DNA of 64,000 bases from Parabacteroides distasonis (GTDB lineage: Bacteria > Bacteroidota > Bacteroidia > Bacteroidales > Tannerellaceae), in assembly GCA_021531775.1 (NCBI GenBank), contig JAFBIU010000006.1, forward strand, positions 88,704 through 152,703. Reading direction: 5' to 3'. The translations under genes were made by a program, and so were the position numbers. Of the stretch, positions 8,355 through 17,377 are shown piece after piece. The notes below the pieces were generated by a model. The model searched no databases. It was not told the DNA's origin and worked only from the letters and a program-made list of their open reading frames with translations. Within the stretch, counting starts at the first letter, position 1; each line of letters starts with the position of its first letter.

Positions 8355-9941
8355 ATGAAATATCCGATCGGCATCCAAAGTTTTGACCAGATTCGTAACG
8401 AGGGTTATGTCTATGTAGATAAGACAGATTTGATCTACCAGTTAGTCACAACGGGTAGTATCTACTTCCTATGCCGCCCCCGACGGTTCGGCAAGAGCCT
8501 GCTTGTCTCCACCCTTGAGCACTATTTCCTCGGGCACCAAGAACTGTTCAAGGGATTGGCCATGGAGCAGTTGGAAAAGGACTGGCTGAAATATCCGGTG
8601 TTTCATATTGATTTCAACAATGCAGACTTTACGGAGGCGGGTAAACTGGCCTCTGTTCTCAAAGGATATGTTACTTCTTGGGAACGGATCTATGGGAAAT
8701 CCCCCGACTTTGAAGACATCGGGAATCGTTTTGTTTACGTGCTTGAACAGGCTCACAAACAGACAGGCAGAAGGGCTGTTGTCTTGGTGGATGAATATGA
8801 CAAGCCTATTCTGGATGTGTTGGATTCAGGCTACACAATCCAGCAGAACGGAAAGGAGATCCTGTTGGAAGAGCAGCATCGCAATATCCTGAAAGGGTTC
8901 TATTCCGTCTTTAAAGGGGCAGATTCTCATCTGCAATTTGTCCTCCTGACGGGTGTGACCAAGTTCTCGCAGGTAAGTGTCTTCAGTGGATTCAACCAGC
9001 CCAAAGATTTGAGTATGCATCCTGCCTACGATACGCTTTGTGGAATCACGAAGGATGAACTATACAGTTATTTTGCCGAACAGATTCAAGAGTTGGCTCA
9101 AAAGAAGAACCGGACAGAAGAGCAGATCAAGCTGGATCTCAAACGGCAATATGATGGCTACCATTTCAGTCCGGAGATGCGGGGTGTCTATAATCCTTTC
9201 AGCCTGTTGAACTGTTTCGACACGATGCAGATGGAGGACTATTGGTTCAAATCCGGTACCCCTACTTATCTCGTACGGCTGTTAAGCCATACCAAGGAAC
9301 AACTCGACGAAATGGTAGGCCAATACTATTTCCCGGAAGAGTTCGTTGATTATAAGGCAACTGTAGAACAGCCGTTACCTATGATCTACCAGAGTGGTTA
9401 TCTGACTATCAAGGGATACAAAGAGGAGATGAACAGTTTCCTGTTGGACTTCCCGAACAACGAGGTGAAAAAGGGTTTCCTGACATTGGTGGCTACGGAT
9501 TACCTGAAACCCAAAGAGCGTGTGATTTCTTGGATACAACAGGCTGTCGAGTCTCTCCGACAAGGAAAACTCGAACTGTTCCGCGACCAACTGACAGCTT
9601 TCTTGGCCAGTGTGCCCTATTCCATGCGTCGGAAGCAGAACGAACGGGAATATGAACGCTACTTCCATTATACCTTCTATCTCCTGTTGCGCCTGTTGAG
9701 CGTCTATACGGTCTATAACGAAATGGAGCAAAGCCAAGGCCGGGTCGATTGCATTGTGGAAACTCCCGATTACGTCTATATCTTCGAATTCAAGTTGGAT
9801 GGTTCTGCCGAACAGGCGCTCCAACAGATCCAGGACAAAGGTTATGCCAAGCCCTACCTGGCTGATCCCCGTAAGCTCTATCAGATTGGCGTCAACTTCT
9901 CGTCCGAGACGGGAACGATTGAGGGGTTCAACTATGAATAG
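8355..9941 (+). CDS. AAA-ATPase-like/PD-(D/E)XK nuclease-superfamily protein (copy 1)
   Basis: 528 residues, cytoplasmic, function unknown. The N-terminal two thirds form an ATPase of the 'AAA-ATPase-like' family: a degenerate Walker A (RPRRFGKSL, first Gly replaced) near residue 40, Walker B VLVDEYDKP near 145, and the family motif LLTGVTKFSQVSVFSG near 200. The C-terminal domain is PD-(D/E)XK-like, with Asp in GRVDCIV and the E-x-K pair in YIFEFKL near residue 480, so the nuclease core looks intact. The family (PF09820 plus PF08011 architecture) is strongly expanded in gut Bacteroidetes; proposed roles in mobile elements or defence are unproven. The ATG at 8355 is preferred over the upstream TTG because of the AAGGAGG seven bases before it. 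A second member of the same broad family follows. Confidence 0.88.
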   Translation: MKYPIGIQSFDQIRNEGYVYVDKTDLIYQLVTTGSIYFLCRPRRFGKSLLVSTLEHYFLGHQELFKGLAMEQLEKDWLKYPVFHIDFNNADFTEAGKLASVLKGYVTSWERIYGKSPDFEDIGNRFVYVLEQAHKQTGRRAVVLVDEYDKPILDVLDSGYTIQQNGKEILLEEQHRNILKGFYSVFKGADSHLQFVLLTGVTKFSQVSVFSGFNQPKDLSMHPAYDTLCGITKDELYSYFAEQIQELAQKKNRTEEQIKLDLKRQYDGYHFSPEMRGVYNPFSLLNCFDTMQMEDYWFKSGTPTYLVRLLSHTKEQLDEMVGQYYFPEEFVDYKATVEQPLPMIYQSGYLTIKGYKEEMNSFLLDFPNNEVKKGFLTLVATDYLKPKERVISWIQQAVESLRQGKLELFRDQLTAFLASVPYSMRRKQNEREYERYFHYTFYLLLRLLSVYTVYNEMEQSQGRVDCIVETPDYVYIFEFKLDGSAEQALQQIQDKGYAKPYLADPRKLYQIGVNFSSETGTIEGFNYE

Positions 9942-10032
9942 CCGACATTCTTTTTTGCGTTGTGTTTGACTTCGCTTTTTCTGCCCGAACAGATCGATGG
10001 ATCCATTTTTGTATACGATCAAATAACATTCG

Positions 10033-10064
10033 TTTGGCATTCCCGGATAAAACCATTACCTTTG
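10033..10064 (+). promoter_or_regulatory. Full Bacteroidetes-type promoter of the second ATPase
   Basis: TTTG at 10033-10036 and TACCTTTG at 10057-10064, 20 bases apart, match the -33/-7 consensus. This is the best complete promoter seen in the window. The start codon (10107) is 42 bases downstream. Confidence 0.8.
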
Positions 10065-10073
10065 AAACGGAAT

Positions 10074-10091
10074 GGGAGACTTGCGTCTCCC
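10074..10091 (+). promoter_or_regulatory. Stem-loop at the predicted mRNA 5' end
   Basis: GGGAGAC (10074-10080), loop TTGC, GTCTCCC (10085-10091): a perfect 7-bp stem starting a few bases after the expected transcription start and ending 15 bases before the ATG. It may protect the 5' end or limit translation. Confidence 0.5.
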
Positions 10092-10106
10092 GCAAAAGAC
10101 AAGACA

Positions 10107-11717
10107 ATGGGTACATACATCAATAGAGGTAATAGTGAGTTCCGCGACATCGTGACTCACGAATATGTCGATAAGACATCGTTGATACCGCTGATTAACG
10201 CAACGCTCAACTCCGAGCGTCGTTATAGTTGCGTAACCCGCTGCCGCCGATTCGGCAAGTCGATGGCAGCCAAGATGCTATGTGCATACTACGATAAGTC
10301 ATGCGACTCCCGAGAGCTGTTCGTGGGGCTGAATGCCGAGAAAGACAAGTCGTTTGAGACCTATCTGAACAAATATAGCGTGCTTTATTTGGATGTGACA
10401 TCGTTCACTGCACGCCCTGAACTCAGAATGAATATCGTACGTCTTATCCAAGAGAAAATAAGCAAGGAGCTGAAGAATGTTTTTCCCGATGTAACCTACG
10501 ATGACAACTCCGACCTTATGGACGTACTTTCTGCCATTCATGCAGCCACGGGAGAGAAGTTTATCTTCATCATTGACGAATGGGATGCCATCTGTCGTGA
10601 GTTTCCCGGCAGGCAGAAATTGAAGGGAGGCCCAGAAAGCATTACTCCGACCATCCTGGATGAGTACGTCATGCTGCTCCGCCGTCTGTTCAAGACACAG
10701 GATTCAGACAGGGTCTTTGCCGGTGCATACCTCACGGGCATCTTGCCCATCAAGAGGTACAATACGGAGTCTGCATTGAATAATTTCCGTGAGTATTCGA
10801 TGATTAACCCTGGCAGGTTAGCTACCTCTCTTGGATTCACGCATGGGGAGGTAGAGGCATTATGCCATAAATACGGCATGGATATCCGGGAGATGGAACG
10901 CTGGTATGACGGTTATCGTATTGGCGATGAATCGCATGTTTTCAATCCCTATTCGGTCATGAGAGCGATTGATGACAATCGCTATCGAAGCTATTGGTCC
11001 ACCACGGGAGCCTATGACTCCGTGAAGACCTACATCCAGATGAACTACGACGGCCTGAAGGACGACATCATCCGGATGCTTGCGGGCGAACATGTGTATG
11101 TCAACACGCTGAAGTTTCAGAACGACATGCACATTGTCAGAAGTAAGAATGATGTGCTTACCGTGCTGATCCATCTGGGGTATTTGGCCTTCAATGAAGA
11201 TTCAACAGAGTGCTATATCCCGAACAAAGAAGTGGCCGATGAGTTTCTGAATGCAGTCGAGGACACTTCGTGGACTCGGTTAGTGGATGCCATTACGGCT
11301 TCACAGAATCTCTTGGCTGCCACACTCTCCAGTAACGAGCAAGCTGTGGCACAGGGCATCGACCTGGCTCACGACGAGCACACCAGTATCCTTGCCTACA
11401 ACGATGAGAACTCGCTTGCCTGTGTACTCACCATCGCCTATATCTGGGCCAAGAACGAGTACATCATCCATCGTGAGTACGCCACGGGCAAGGGTTATGC
11501 CGATTTGGTGATGATTCCCCGTCGCAACGTGTCCAAGCCGGCCCTTGTCATCGAGTTGAAGTTCAACCATTCCGCCGATACGGCCATTGACCAAATAAAG
11601 CAAAAGAACTATCCATCGAAGATAGCCGAATACACGGGCGACATCCTCCTCGTAGGTATCAACTACAACAAGGAGACCAAGCAACATACGTGTCACATAG
11701 AGCGTTCTATAAAGTAA
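10107..11717 (+). CDS. AAA-ATPase-like/PD-(D/E)XK nuclease-superfamily protein (copy 2)
   Basis: 536 residues, cytoplasmic, function unknown. Same architecture as the gene before it but clearly diverged. It starts MGTYINRGNSEFRDIV with a 'YVDKTSLI' family motif, Walker A variant CRRFGKSMAAKML near residue 48, Walker B FIFIIDEWDAI near 155, and AGAYLTGILPIKRYN near 210. The C-terminal nuclease-like core has Asp in GYADLVMIP and E-x-K in LVIELKF near residue 487. The frame is open further upstream, but the promoter ends at 10064, so the ATG at 10107 is the start. Its last 113 bases recur almost unchanged, in opposite orientation, at 63888-64000, showing a second close paralogue nearby. Downstream lies the repeat-rich spacer. 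Confidence 0.88.
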   Translation: MGTYINRGNSEFRDIVTHEYVDKTSLIPLINATLNSERRYSCVTRCRRFGKSMAAKMLCAYYDKSCDSRELFVGLNAEKDKSFETYLNKYSVLYLDVTSFTARPELRMNIVRLIQEKISKELKNVFPDVTYDDNSDLMDVLSAIHAATGEKFIFIIDEWDAICREFPGRQKLKGGPESITPTILDEYVMLLRRLFKTQDSDRVFAGAYLTGILPIKRYNTESALNNFREYSMINPGRLATSLGFTHGEVEALCHKYGMDIREMERWYDGYRIGDESHVFNPYSVMRAIDDNRYRSYWSTTGAYDSVKTYIQMNYDGLKDDIIRMLAGEHVYVNTLKFQNDMHIVRSKNDVLTVLIHLGYLAFNEDSTECYIPNKEVADEFLNAVEDTSWTRLVDAITASQNLLAATLSSNEQAVAQGIDLAHDEHTSILAYNDENSLACVLTIAYIWAKNEYIIHREYATGKGYADLVMIPRRNVSKPALVIELKFNHSADTAIDQIKQKNYPSKIAEYTGDILLVGINYNKETKQHTCHIERSIK

Positions 11718-11725
11718 GGACATTC

Positions 11726-11797
11726 TTTTTTTCGCGTAACAACGTGTTACGTTACGCACGCACAAACGTAACGTAACACGTTGTTACGCGAAAAAAA
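11726..11797. repeat. Perfect 31-bp inverted repeat
   Basis: Arms 11726-11756 and 11767-11797 are exact reverse complements around a 10-base spacer. The arm begins with seven T, then CGCGTAACAACGTG, then GTTACG repeats. The T run is on the outside of the left arm and is paired with A at the end of the right arm, so this is not an ordinary intrinsic terminator in either direction. Confidence 0.9.
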
Positions 11798-11929
11798 GGA
11801 GTCAACTACCCATCCGGCTTTAGCAGAGGTGCTGTCTCGAAGGGCTTTCGAATGGTTCTTGAAGGAGTCTTTACCTATGCTCCTGACGGGTCATCAGTAA
11901 TGCCTGTCGGTCGTCATAAGTAGCGGCCA

Positions 11930-11984
11930 GTGCCTTCGCTCTTCTTTCGCTCTTCTTTCGCTCTTCCTTCGCTGTGACTTCGCT
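11930..11984 (+). repeat. 11-bp tandem repeat, five copies
   Basis: Five head-to-tail units of the form CTTCTTTCGCT. The two central copies are identical and the outer ones vary in the first bases but keep TTCGCT. The last unit runs into TTTTCTGCC, forming a 19-bp match to 9967-9985 before the second ATPase. Confidence 0.8.
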
Positions 11985-12099
11985 TTTTCTGCCTCTACAA
12001 ATAGGACGATCCGAGAAGGCAGTCGCTTCCAGATTGGATTCAACGATGACATTCAGTTCGGTACTCGGATATGGAGGAGATCTTGTGAAAAAGGTGGAC

Positions 12100-12189
12100 A
12101 TGAAAGTTCGGTCGGAAAAATGTGGAATCATGATGAAAGTTCGGTCGGAAAAATGTGGAATCATGATGAAAGTTCGGTCGGAAAAATGT
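12100..12189 (+). repeat. 33-bp tandem repeat, about 2.7 copies
   Basis: Units start at 12100, 12133 and 12166; the first two are identical and the third keeps the first 24 bases (core AAAGTTCGGTCGGAAAAATG). The unit is a multiple of three, so it reads as a repeated peptide in one frame, but nothing else supports translation. The third copy breaks off exactly where the promoter -7 element begins. Confidence 0.9.
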
Positions 12190-12196
12190 ATTTTTG
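12189..12196 (+). promoter_or_regulatory. -7 element at the end of the 33-bp repeat
   Basis: TATTTTTG (TAnnTTTG) formed by the last base of repeat copy 3 and the next seven bases, 30 bases before the ATG at 12227. In the earlier copies the same place reads TGGAATCA and has no -7 element. Confidence 0.65.
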
Positions 12197-12226
12197 CGGC
12201 AAAAGTCTAATTAATCAGCAATTTAT

Positions 12227-13525
12227 ATGTATCGCACTATTCTTGAACAGTTGAAACAATGGAAAGAGAAGCCGAATAGGAAACCATTGGTATTGGCAGG
12301 AGCGCGTCAAGTAGGCAAAACCTATATCTTGCAGAAGTTTGGTAAAACCTATTTTTCCAATGTGGCCTACATCAACTGTGACGACAATGAACTGGCAAAG
12401 GATCTGTTCATGAAAGATTATGATATGCAACGTATCATCCTTGCCATAGGAGCCATTACTGGCCAACGCATTGAGGCCGGGAAAACACTGATTGTTTTGG
12501 ATGAGATTCAGGAAGCTCCTCGTGGTTTGTCTGTATTGAAATACTTTTGCGAAAAAGTTCCTCAGTATCATGTAGCAGTGGCAGGTTCATTGTTAGGCAT
12601 AACCATGCATCGTGGAGAGGCATTTCCAGTGGGCAAAGTAGATGTCTTGTCGATCTATCCCATGACTTTTGATGAATTCTTGTTAGCCAAGGGGAAGAAG
12701 CAGATGGTGGAACTATTGCGTTTGAAAGATTGGGATACCATTCGGCTGATCCGTAGCGAGTTGATCAAAGCCCTGCGCGAGTATTATTTCGTGGGAGGTA
12801 TGCCTGAAGTGGTAGCTACCTTCATTGCAACGAACGATGCCATGAGGGTTCGAGAAATACAGCACAATATCTTATTCACGTATCAGAAAGATATTTCCAA
12901 ACATGTACCGGTTTCAGAATCCAATCGCATCCAAATGGTATGGCATTCAATGCCTTCCCAACTGGTTAAAGAGAATAAGAAGTTCATCTATGGAGTGGCC
13001 AAGCCAGGGGGAAGAGCCAAGGATTTTGAGGTGGCTATCCAATGGTTGATGGACGCTGGATTGGTGTATAAAGCAGAACGGATCCAACAACCGAAAATGC
13101 CATTGAAATTCTACGTGGACATTTCCAGTTTTAAACTATTTCTGTTGGATTGTGGTTTGTTGGGAGCTATGAGCGAAACGCCTCCCGAACTGTTGCTCAT
13201 TGCCGATAATGGCATGGAGGAATCCAAAGGCGCGTTTACAGAGAATTATGTCATGAGCCAGCTTGTAGCTGCTACAGGATCTTCGGTATTCTATTATAGC
13301 AACGATGCCAAACTGGAAATTGATTTCGTAATCCAGCAGGGTCGGGAGATCGTTCCGATTGAGGCCAAGGCAGAGGAGAATCTTCGCTCGAAATCGTTAG
13401 CTACGTTTGTAGCGGCCCATCCGGATATGCATGGCTTACGCTTTTCCATGTCGGATTATCGGGAACAGGCTTGGATGACCAATGTACCCCTGTATGCGGT
13501 ATCAACCTATTTTCAAGGAGTGTAA
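12227..13525 (+). CDS. AAA_14/DUF4143 ATPase
   Basis: 432 residues, cytoplasmic, function unknown. N-terminal P-loop ATPase with a textbook Walker A (GARQVGKTYIL, residues 25-35) and Walker B (TLIVLDEIQEAP near 90), as in the AAA_14 family. The C-terminal half fits DUF4143, which has a restriction-endonuclease-like fold: LEIDFVIQQG and IVPIEAKAEENL near residues 363-385 supply the Asp and E-x-K of a PD-(D/E)XK core. It belongs to a different family from the two preceding ATPases but has the same ATPase-plus-nuclease-fold design. Such genes are very numerous in Bacteroidetes and archaea and no physiological role is established. A hairpin terminator follows at once. Confidence 0.9.
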   Translation: MYRTILEQLKQWKEKPNRKPLVLAGARQVGKTYILQKFGKTYFSNVAYINCDDNELAKDLFMKDYDMQRIILAIGAITGQRIEAGKTLIVLDEIQEAPRGLSVLKYFCEKVPQYHVAVAGSLLGITMHRGEAFPVGKVDVLSIYPMTFDEFLLAKGKKQMVELLRLKDWDTIRLIRSELIKALREYYFVGGMPEVVATFIATNDAMRVREIQHNILFTYQKDISKHVPVSESNRIQMVWHSMPSQLVKENKKFIYGVAKPGGRAKDFEVAIQWLMDAGLVYKAERIQQPKMPLKFYVDISSFKLFLLDCGLLGAMSETPPELLLIADNGMEESKGAFTENYVMSQLVAATGSSVFYYSNDAKLEIDFVIQQGREIVPIEAKAEENLRSKSLATFVAAHPDMHGLRFSMSDYREQAWMTNVPLYAVSTYFQGV

Positions 13526-13535
13526 TTTAATAAGC

Positions 13536-13565
13536 AAGGCCCTACATACCATTATGTAGGGCCTT
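13536..13565. terminator. Bidirectional hairpin terminator
   Basis: 13-bp perfect stem (AAGGCCCTACATA, 13536-13548, with 13553-13565), 4-base loop, followed by TTTATATATTAT. Serves the converging DUF4143 and typA genes. Confidence 0.9.
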
Positions 13566-13591
13566 TTATATATTATATATGTAAAGAGCGA

Positions 13592-15388
13592 TTAGCGTGC
13601 AGCCCGTTTGCGCTCGAGTTCATCCAGGATGATCTTACGCATACGCATGCTGTTGGGAGTGATCTCTACATATTCATCACTCTTGATGTATTCCAATGCA
13701 TCTTCCAAACTGAAGACAACCGGAGGAGCCAACGATACCTTTTCGTCCGAACCCGATGCACGCATGTTGGTCAGTTTCTTGGATTTGGTCACGTTCACCA
13801 CCAAGTCATTCTCTTTGGTATGCTCACCTACCACCTGACCGGCATACACCTCTTCGCCCGGTGCGATGAAGAAGCGACCGCGAGACTGCAGGTTGTTCAA
13901 CGCATACGCGTATGCTGTACCCGTTTCCATGGCAATGATGGAACCATTGACACGACGTTCGATATCTCCTTTCCAGGGTTGGAACTCCAGGAAGCGGTGA
14001 GCCATGATGGCTTCACCGGCAGAGGCTGTCAATACGGCATTGTTCAAACCGATGATACCACGTGAAGGAATGGTGAACTCCAGATGCATCCGGTCGTTCT
14101 TGCTCTCCATCATCGTCATCTCACCTTTTCGTTTCGTCACCATATCGATGATACGGCTGGCACACTCTTCCGGCAGGTTGATGGTCAATTGTTCGATCGG
14201 TTCACACTTCTCACCGTTGATCTCCTTGATGATGACCTGCGGCTGTCCTACCTGCAACTCATACCCCTCACGACGCATGGTCTCGATCAGGACGGACAAG
14301 TGCAGCACACCACGGCCATAGACCAACCAAGAATCGGCTGAATCGGTCGGCTGCACACGCAAGGCCAAGTTCTTGTCCAATTCACGAATCAGACGATCGT
14401 GGATATGGCGGGAGGTCACATACTTACCATCCTTACCGAAGAAGGGCGAGTTGTTGATGGTAAACAGCATAGACATGGTCGGCTCGTCGATGGCAATGGT
14501 CGGCAGCGGCTCCGGTTCGTTGACATCAGCGACCGTCTCACCAATCTCGAAACCTTCGATACCGATGATGGCACAAATATCACCCGATTTGACGGAAGTG
14601 ACCTTCGTACGTCCCAATCCTTCGAAGACATCCAACTCCTTGATTTTGGACTTGACCATCGAGCCATCGCGTTTGCACAACATGATGTCCTGACCTTCGC
14701 ACAATTCACCCCGATGCACACGTCCCACCGCAATACGGCCTACATATTTTGAATAGTCCAACGAAGTGATCAGCATCTGGGAGGGACCCTCCAAGGTCTG
14801 GGGTTCCGGAATATATTCAATGATAGCATCCAACAAGGCGGTGATATCTTCCGTCGGCTTCTGCCAATCGTCTGACATCCATCCCTGCTTGGCTGAACCG
14901 TAGATGGTGGGGAAATCGAGCTGTTCTTCGGTCGCGTCCAAATTGAACATCAAGTCGAAAACCATCTCCTGCACCTCCGAGGGACGACAGTTGGGCTTAT
15001 CCACCTTGTTGATCACGACAATCGGTTTCAATCCGATCTGGATCGCTTTTTGCAATACAAAACGGGTCTGGGGCATCGGACCTTCAAACGCATCGACCAA
15101 CAGCAGACAGCCATCGGCCATGTTCAAGACACGTTCCACCTCACCACCGAAGTCGGCGTGTCCCGGTGTGTCGATGATGTTGATTTTGTAACCCTTATAA
15201 TTAATAGATACATTTTTCGCCAGGATGGTAATCCCTCGCTCGCGTTCCAAGTCATTGCTGTCGAGGAACTGGTCCGGCTCGGCCTGTCCTTCGCGGAAAA
15301 GCTTTCCGGCTAATAACATTTTGTCCACAAGCGTTGTTTTGCCGTGGTCCACGTGCGCGATTATCGCGATGTTTCTGATCTTTTGCAT
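13592..15388 (-). CDS. typA: Ribosome-associated GTPase TypA/BipA
   Basis: Translation-factor GTPase that binds the ribosome and helps 50S assembly and stress adaptation. The G motifs are complete: AHVDHGKTT (G1, residues 11-19), RERGITI (G2), [12 protein letters not shown] (G3) and [10 protein letters not shown] (G4). The EF-G-like domain V and the BipA-specific C-terminal part ([23 protein letters not shown]) follow. The 598 residues match the family length. The ATG at 15388 lies 21 bases after a -7 element and no other gene is cotranscribed. Confidence 0.98.
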   Translation of the reverse strand: MQKIRNIAIIAHVDHGKTTLVDKMLLAGKLFREGQAEPDQFLDSNDLERERGITILAKNVSINYKGYKINIIDTPGHADFGGEVERVLNMADGCLLLVDAFEGPMPQTRFVLQKAIQIGLKPIVVINKVDKPNCRPSEVQEMVFDLMFNLDATEEQLDFPTIYGSAKQGWMSDDWQKPTEDITALLDAIIEYIPEPQTLEGPSQMLITSLDYSKYVGRIAVGRVHRGELCEGQDIMLCKRDGSMVKSKIKELDVFEGLGRTKVTSVKSGDICAIIGIEGFEIGETVADVNEPEPLPTIAIDEPTMSMLFTINNSPFFGKDGKYVTSRHIHDRLIRELDKNLALRVQPTDSADSWLVYGRGVLHLSVLIETMRREGYELQVGQPQVIIKEINGEKCEPIEQLTINLPEECASRIIDMVTKRKGEMTMMESKNDRMHLEFTIPSRGIIGLNNAVLTASAGEAIMAHRFLEFQPWKGDIERRVNGSIIAMETGTAYAYALNNLQSRGRFFIAPGEEVYAGQVVGEHTKENDLVVNVTKSKKLTNMRASGSDEKVSLAPPVVFSLEDALEYIKSDEYVEITPNSMRMRKIILDELERKRAAR

Positions 15389-15409
15389 TGAAGACTAATT
15401 TATTGGGCG

Positions 15410-15417
15410 CAAAAATA
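15410..15417 (-). promoter_or_regulatory. -7 element of typA
   Basis: Minus-strand TATTTTTG, 21 bases before the typA ATG. Part of a 92-base divergent promoter region shared with the permease gene. Confidence 0.6.
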
Positions 15418-15450
15418 CAATTTTTTTTACTACATCTGTCATTTTTTGCC

Positions 15451-15458
15451 TACTTTTG
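15451..15458 (+). promoter_or_regulatory. -7 element of the LptF/LptG-type gene
   Basis: TACTTTTG, 22 bases before the ATG at 15481, with GGAG (15475-15478) as ribosome-binding site. It rules out starts upstream of 15460, although the frame is open back to 15388. Confidence 0.6.
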
Positions 15459-15480
15459 CCGTTCACAATCAATAGGAGAA

Positions 15481-17376
15481 ATGTTGCGGATAAAACGATT
15501 ATACACTTTCATGCTACAGACCTTTCTGCCGTTGTTCCTGATGACGTTCGGAATCTGTCTGTTTATTGTGTTGATGCAGTTCATCTGGCGTTATATAGAT
15601 GACATGGTAGGAAAAGGGTTGAGCATTGGCGTGTTAGCTGAACTCTTTTTCTATGCTGCACTCTTCATGTTGCCGATGGCTCTGCCGTTGGCTATTCTGT
15701 TGGCTTCGTTGATGACCTTTGGGAATTTAGGGGAACGGTTGGAACTGTTGGCCATGAAATCGGCAGGCATCTCCCTGTTGAAGATCATGCGTCCCGTCAT
15801 GATTTTCTTGATTTTCGTCAGTATCGGAGCCTTCTATTTTCAGAACTATGCCATGCCGGTGGTACAGGTGAAGCTCTACACCTTGCTTTACTCCATGCGG
15901 CAGAAGTCGCCCGAACTGGATATTCCCGAAGGGGTCTTCTACAAGGAGATTACCGGCTTCAATGTCTATGTGAAGAAAAAGAACCCTCAGACCGGTCTTT
16001 TGAGCGATCTGATGATCTATGACTATTCGGAGGGTTTCAACAATGCCCGGGTGATCGTGGCTGATTCGGGACGACTGAAGACCTCGGAAGACAAGCTCTT
16101 TCTGGTTCTTTCGCTCTTCAATGGCGAATCCTTCGAAAATCTGAAGAGTCAGGAGAAGCAGAGCCGGAAGACGACAGCTGTGCCTTATCGACGGGAGAGT
16201 TTCCAGACAAAAGACATTCTCATCGAGTTTGATGCCAACTTCAATATGACGGACGAGTCCTTCATGCAGAATCAGTTCGTCGGGAAGAATCTGGCCAGTC
16301 TGCAACACTCCATCGACTCCATGTCGTTGCGGTTGGACAGCATCAAAGCCATCAATGCCAAAGGGATCTATGAGACTTCCTACCGGAAGAGTTTACGGAT
16401 GGAGGTGGCAGCTACTGAATCGGCCGATACACTGTATAGTCCGGTCGTGATCAACTTCGACAGTCTCTATCAGGCTCAGTCTCCAGGTCGGAAGGTGACC
16501 CTGTTGAACAAAGCGAAACAGTTGGCCGAAGGGGTACGGACCGATTACTATTTCCGGGCGGCCAACATGGGCGATGAGGGGTATAAGGTGCGTCGCCACC
16601 TGACCGAGTGGCACAAGAAGTTCACCCTCTCGTTTGCCTGTCTGATCTTTTTCTTCATCGGTGCCCCATTGGGAGCGATCATCCGAAAAGGTGGGTTAGG
16701 CGTACCCGTGATCATTTCGGTATTGCTCTTCATTTTCTATTATATCATCGACAACATGGGCTACAAGATGGCCCGCGATGGTGTATGGGCCGCCTGGGAA
16801 GGTATGTGGCTCAGTTCGGCTGTATTGACGCCATTAGGCATGTTCCTGACCTACAAGGCGGTCAATGACTCTGTCATCTTGAATGCCGATACCTATCTGA
16901 ATGGATTGAAGAATCTGGTCGGCAAACGGCAGGGACGGAAGATCGAGCGCAAGGAGGTGATCATCTATACACCGGACTATGTGGCCCTCATCCCGGTCCT
17001 GCATCAATTACAACAGGAGGCCCAGACCTACCTGCAGCAGCATCGTCGGTGGATGAACTATCTCGCCTTCTGGAAACAGGGTGGACGCGACCGGGCTGCC
17101 GAAGAGCTCTCGAACAAAGTAGAGCAGGTGGTCGAAGAGTTATCGAACTCCGATCAGAACCTGGTGTTGAACAAACTGATGGACTATCCGGTCATGGAGG
17201 GGTATAATCAGCTGGATGCGCGTATCTCCGGAAAGGTGGGGTTGGTAGTCGGCCTCTGCTTCCCGATCGGTCTGCCGCTCTATCTGTTAGCCACCTATCA
17301 GCGCAAATTATTGCGTCATGATGTCCAGATGGTCTATAAAACCAGTGGGGAACTGCTGGAAATGCTGGAAAAATGA
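15481..17376 (+). CDS. LptF/LptG family permease (lipopolysaccharide export)
   Basis: Inner-membrane component of the ABC system that extracts LPS and passes it to the periplasmic bridge. 631 residues of the YjgP/YjgQ family. Three hydrophobic helices lie in the first 110 residues ([55 protein letters not shown]), then a large periplasmic domain, then three more ([47 protein letters not shown]), typical for LptF/G. Unlike E. coli LptF/G (about 360 aa) it has a long middle region and a C-terminal extension of roughly 140 residues with a last hydrophobic segment ([20 protein letters not shown]), a pattern common in Bacteroidetes. LptF and LptG cannot be told apart here. Confidence 0.9.
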   Translation: MLRIKRLYTFMLQTFLPLFLMTFGICLFIVLMQFIWRYIDDMVGKGLSIGVLAELFFYAALFMLPMALPLAILLASLMTFGNLGERLELLAMKSAGISLLKIMRPVMIFLIFVSIGAFYFQNYAMPVVQVKLYTLLYSMRQKSPELDIPEGVFYKEITGFNVYVKKKNPQTGLLSDLMIYDYSEGFNNARVIVADSGRLKTSEDKLFLVLSLFNGESFENLKSQEKQSRKTTAVPYRRESFQTKDILIEFDANFNMTDESFMQNQFVGKNLASLQHSIDSMSLRLDSIKAINAKGIYETSYRKSLRMEVAATESADTLYSPVVINFDSLYQAQSPGRKVTLLNKAKQLAEGVRTDYYFRAANMGDEGYKVRRHLTEWHKKFTLSFACLIFFFIGAPLGAIIRKGGLGVPVIISVLLFIFYYIIDNMGYKMARDGVWAAWEGMWLSSAVLTPLGMFLTYKAVNDSVILNADTYLNGLKNLVGKRQGRKIERKEVIIYTPDYVALIPVLHQLQQEAQTYLQQHRRWMNYLAFWKQGGRDRAAEELSNKVEQVVEELSNSDQNLVLNKLMDYPVMEGYNQLDARISGKVGLVVGLCFPIGLPLYLLATYQRKLLRHDVQMVYKTSGELLEMLEK

Positions 17377-17377
17377 T

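Larger units (their letters stand above)
11718..12226. other. Repeat-rich spacer between ATPase genes, 509 bases
   Basis: Contains, in order, a perfect 31-bp inverted repeat, a block of 11-bp direct repeats, and a 33-bp tandem repeat leading into a promoter. Frames open here on both strands (11974-12210 plus, 11871-12164 minus) mostly translate the repeats and look non-coding. No transposase remnant was recognised. Confidence 0.7.

Noticed and set aside
11726..11797. Standard rho-independent terminator of the second ATPase
   Set aside because: The T run precedes rather than follows the stem on both strands, and the arm is far longer than the other terminators in the window.
12100..12189. Possible CRISPR array
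   Set aside because: The 33-base units are contiguous with no spacers, only about 2.7 copies, and no cas gene is near.
11871..12210. Small proteins encoded by open frames on both strands of the repeat spacer
   Set aside because: They mostly translate the tandem repeats, have no recognisable domain or ribosome-binding site, and the plus-strand frame covers the promoter of the next gene.
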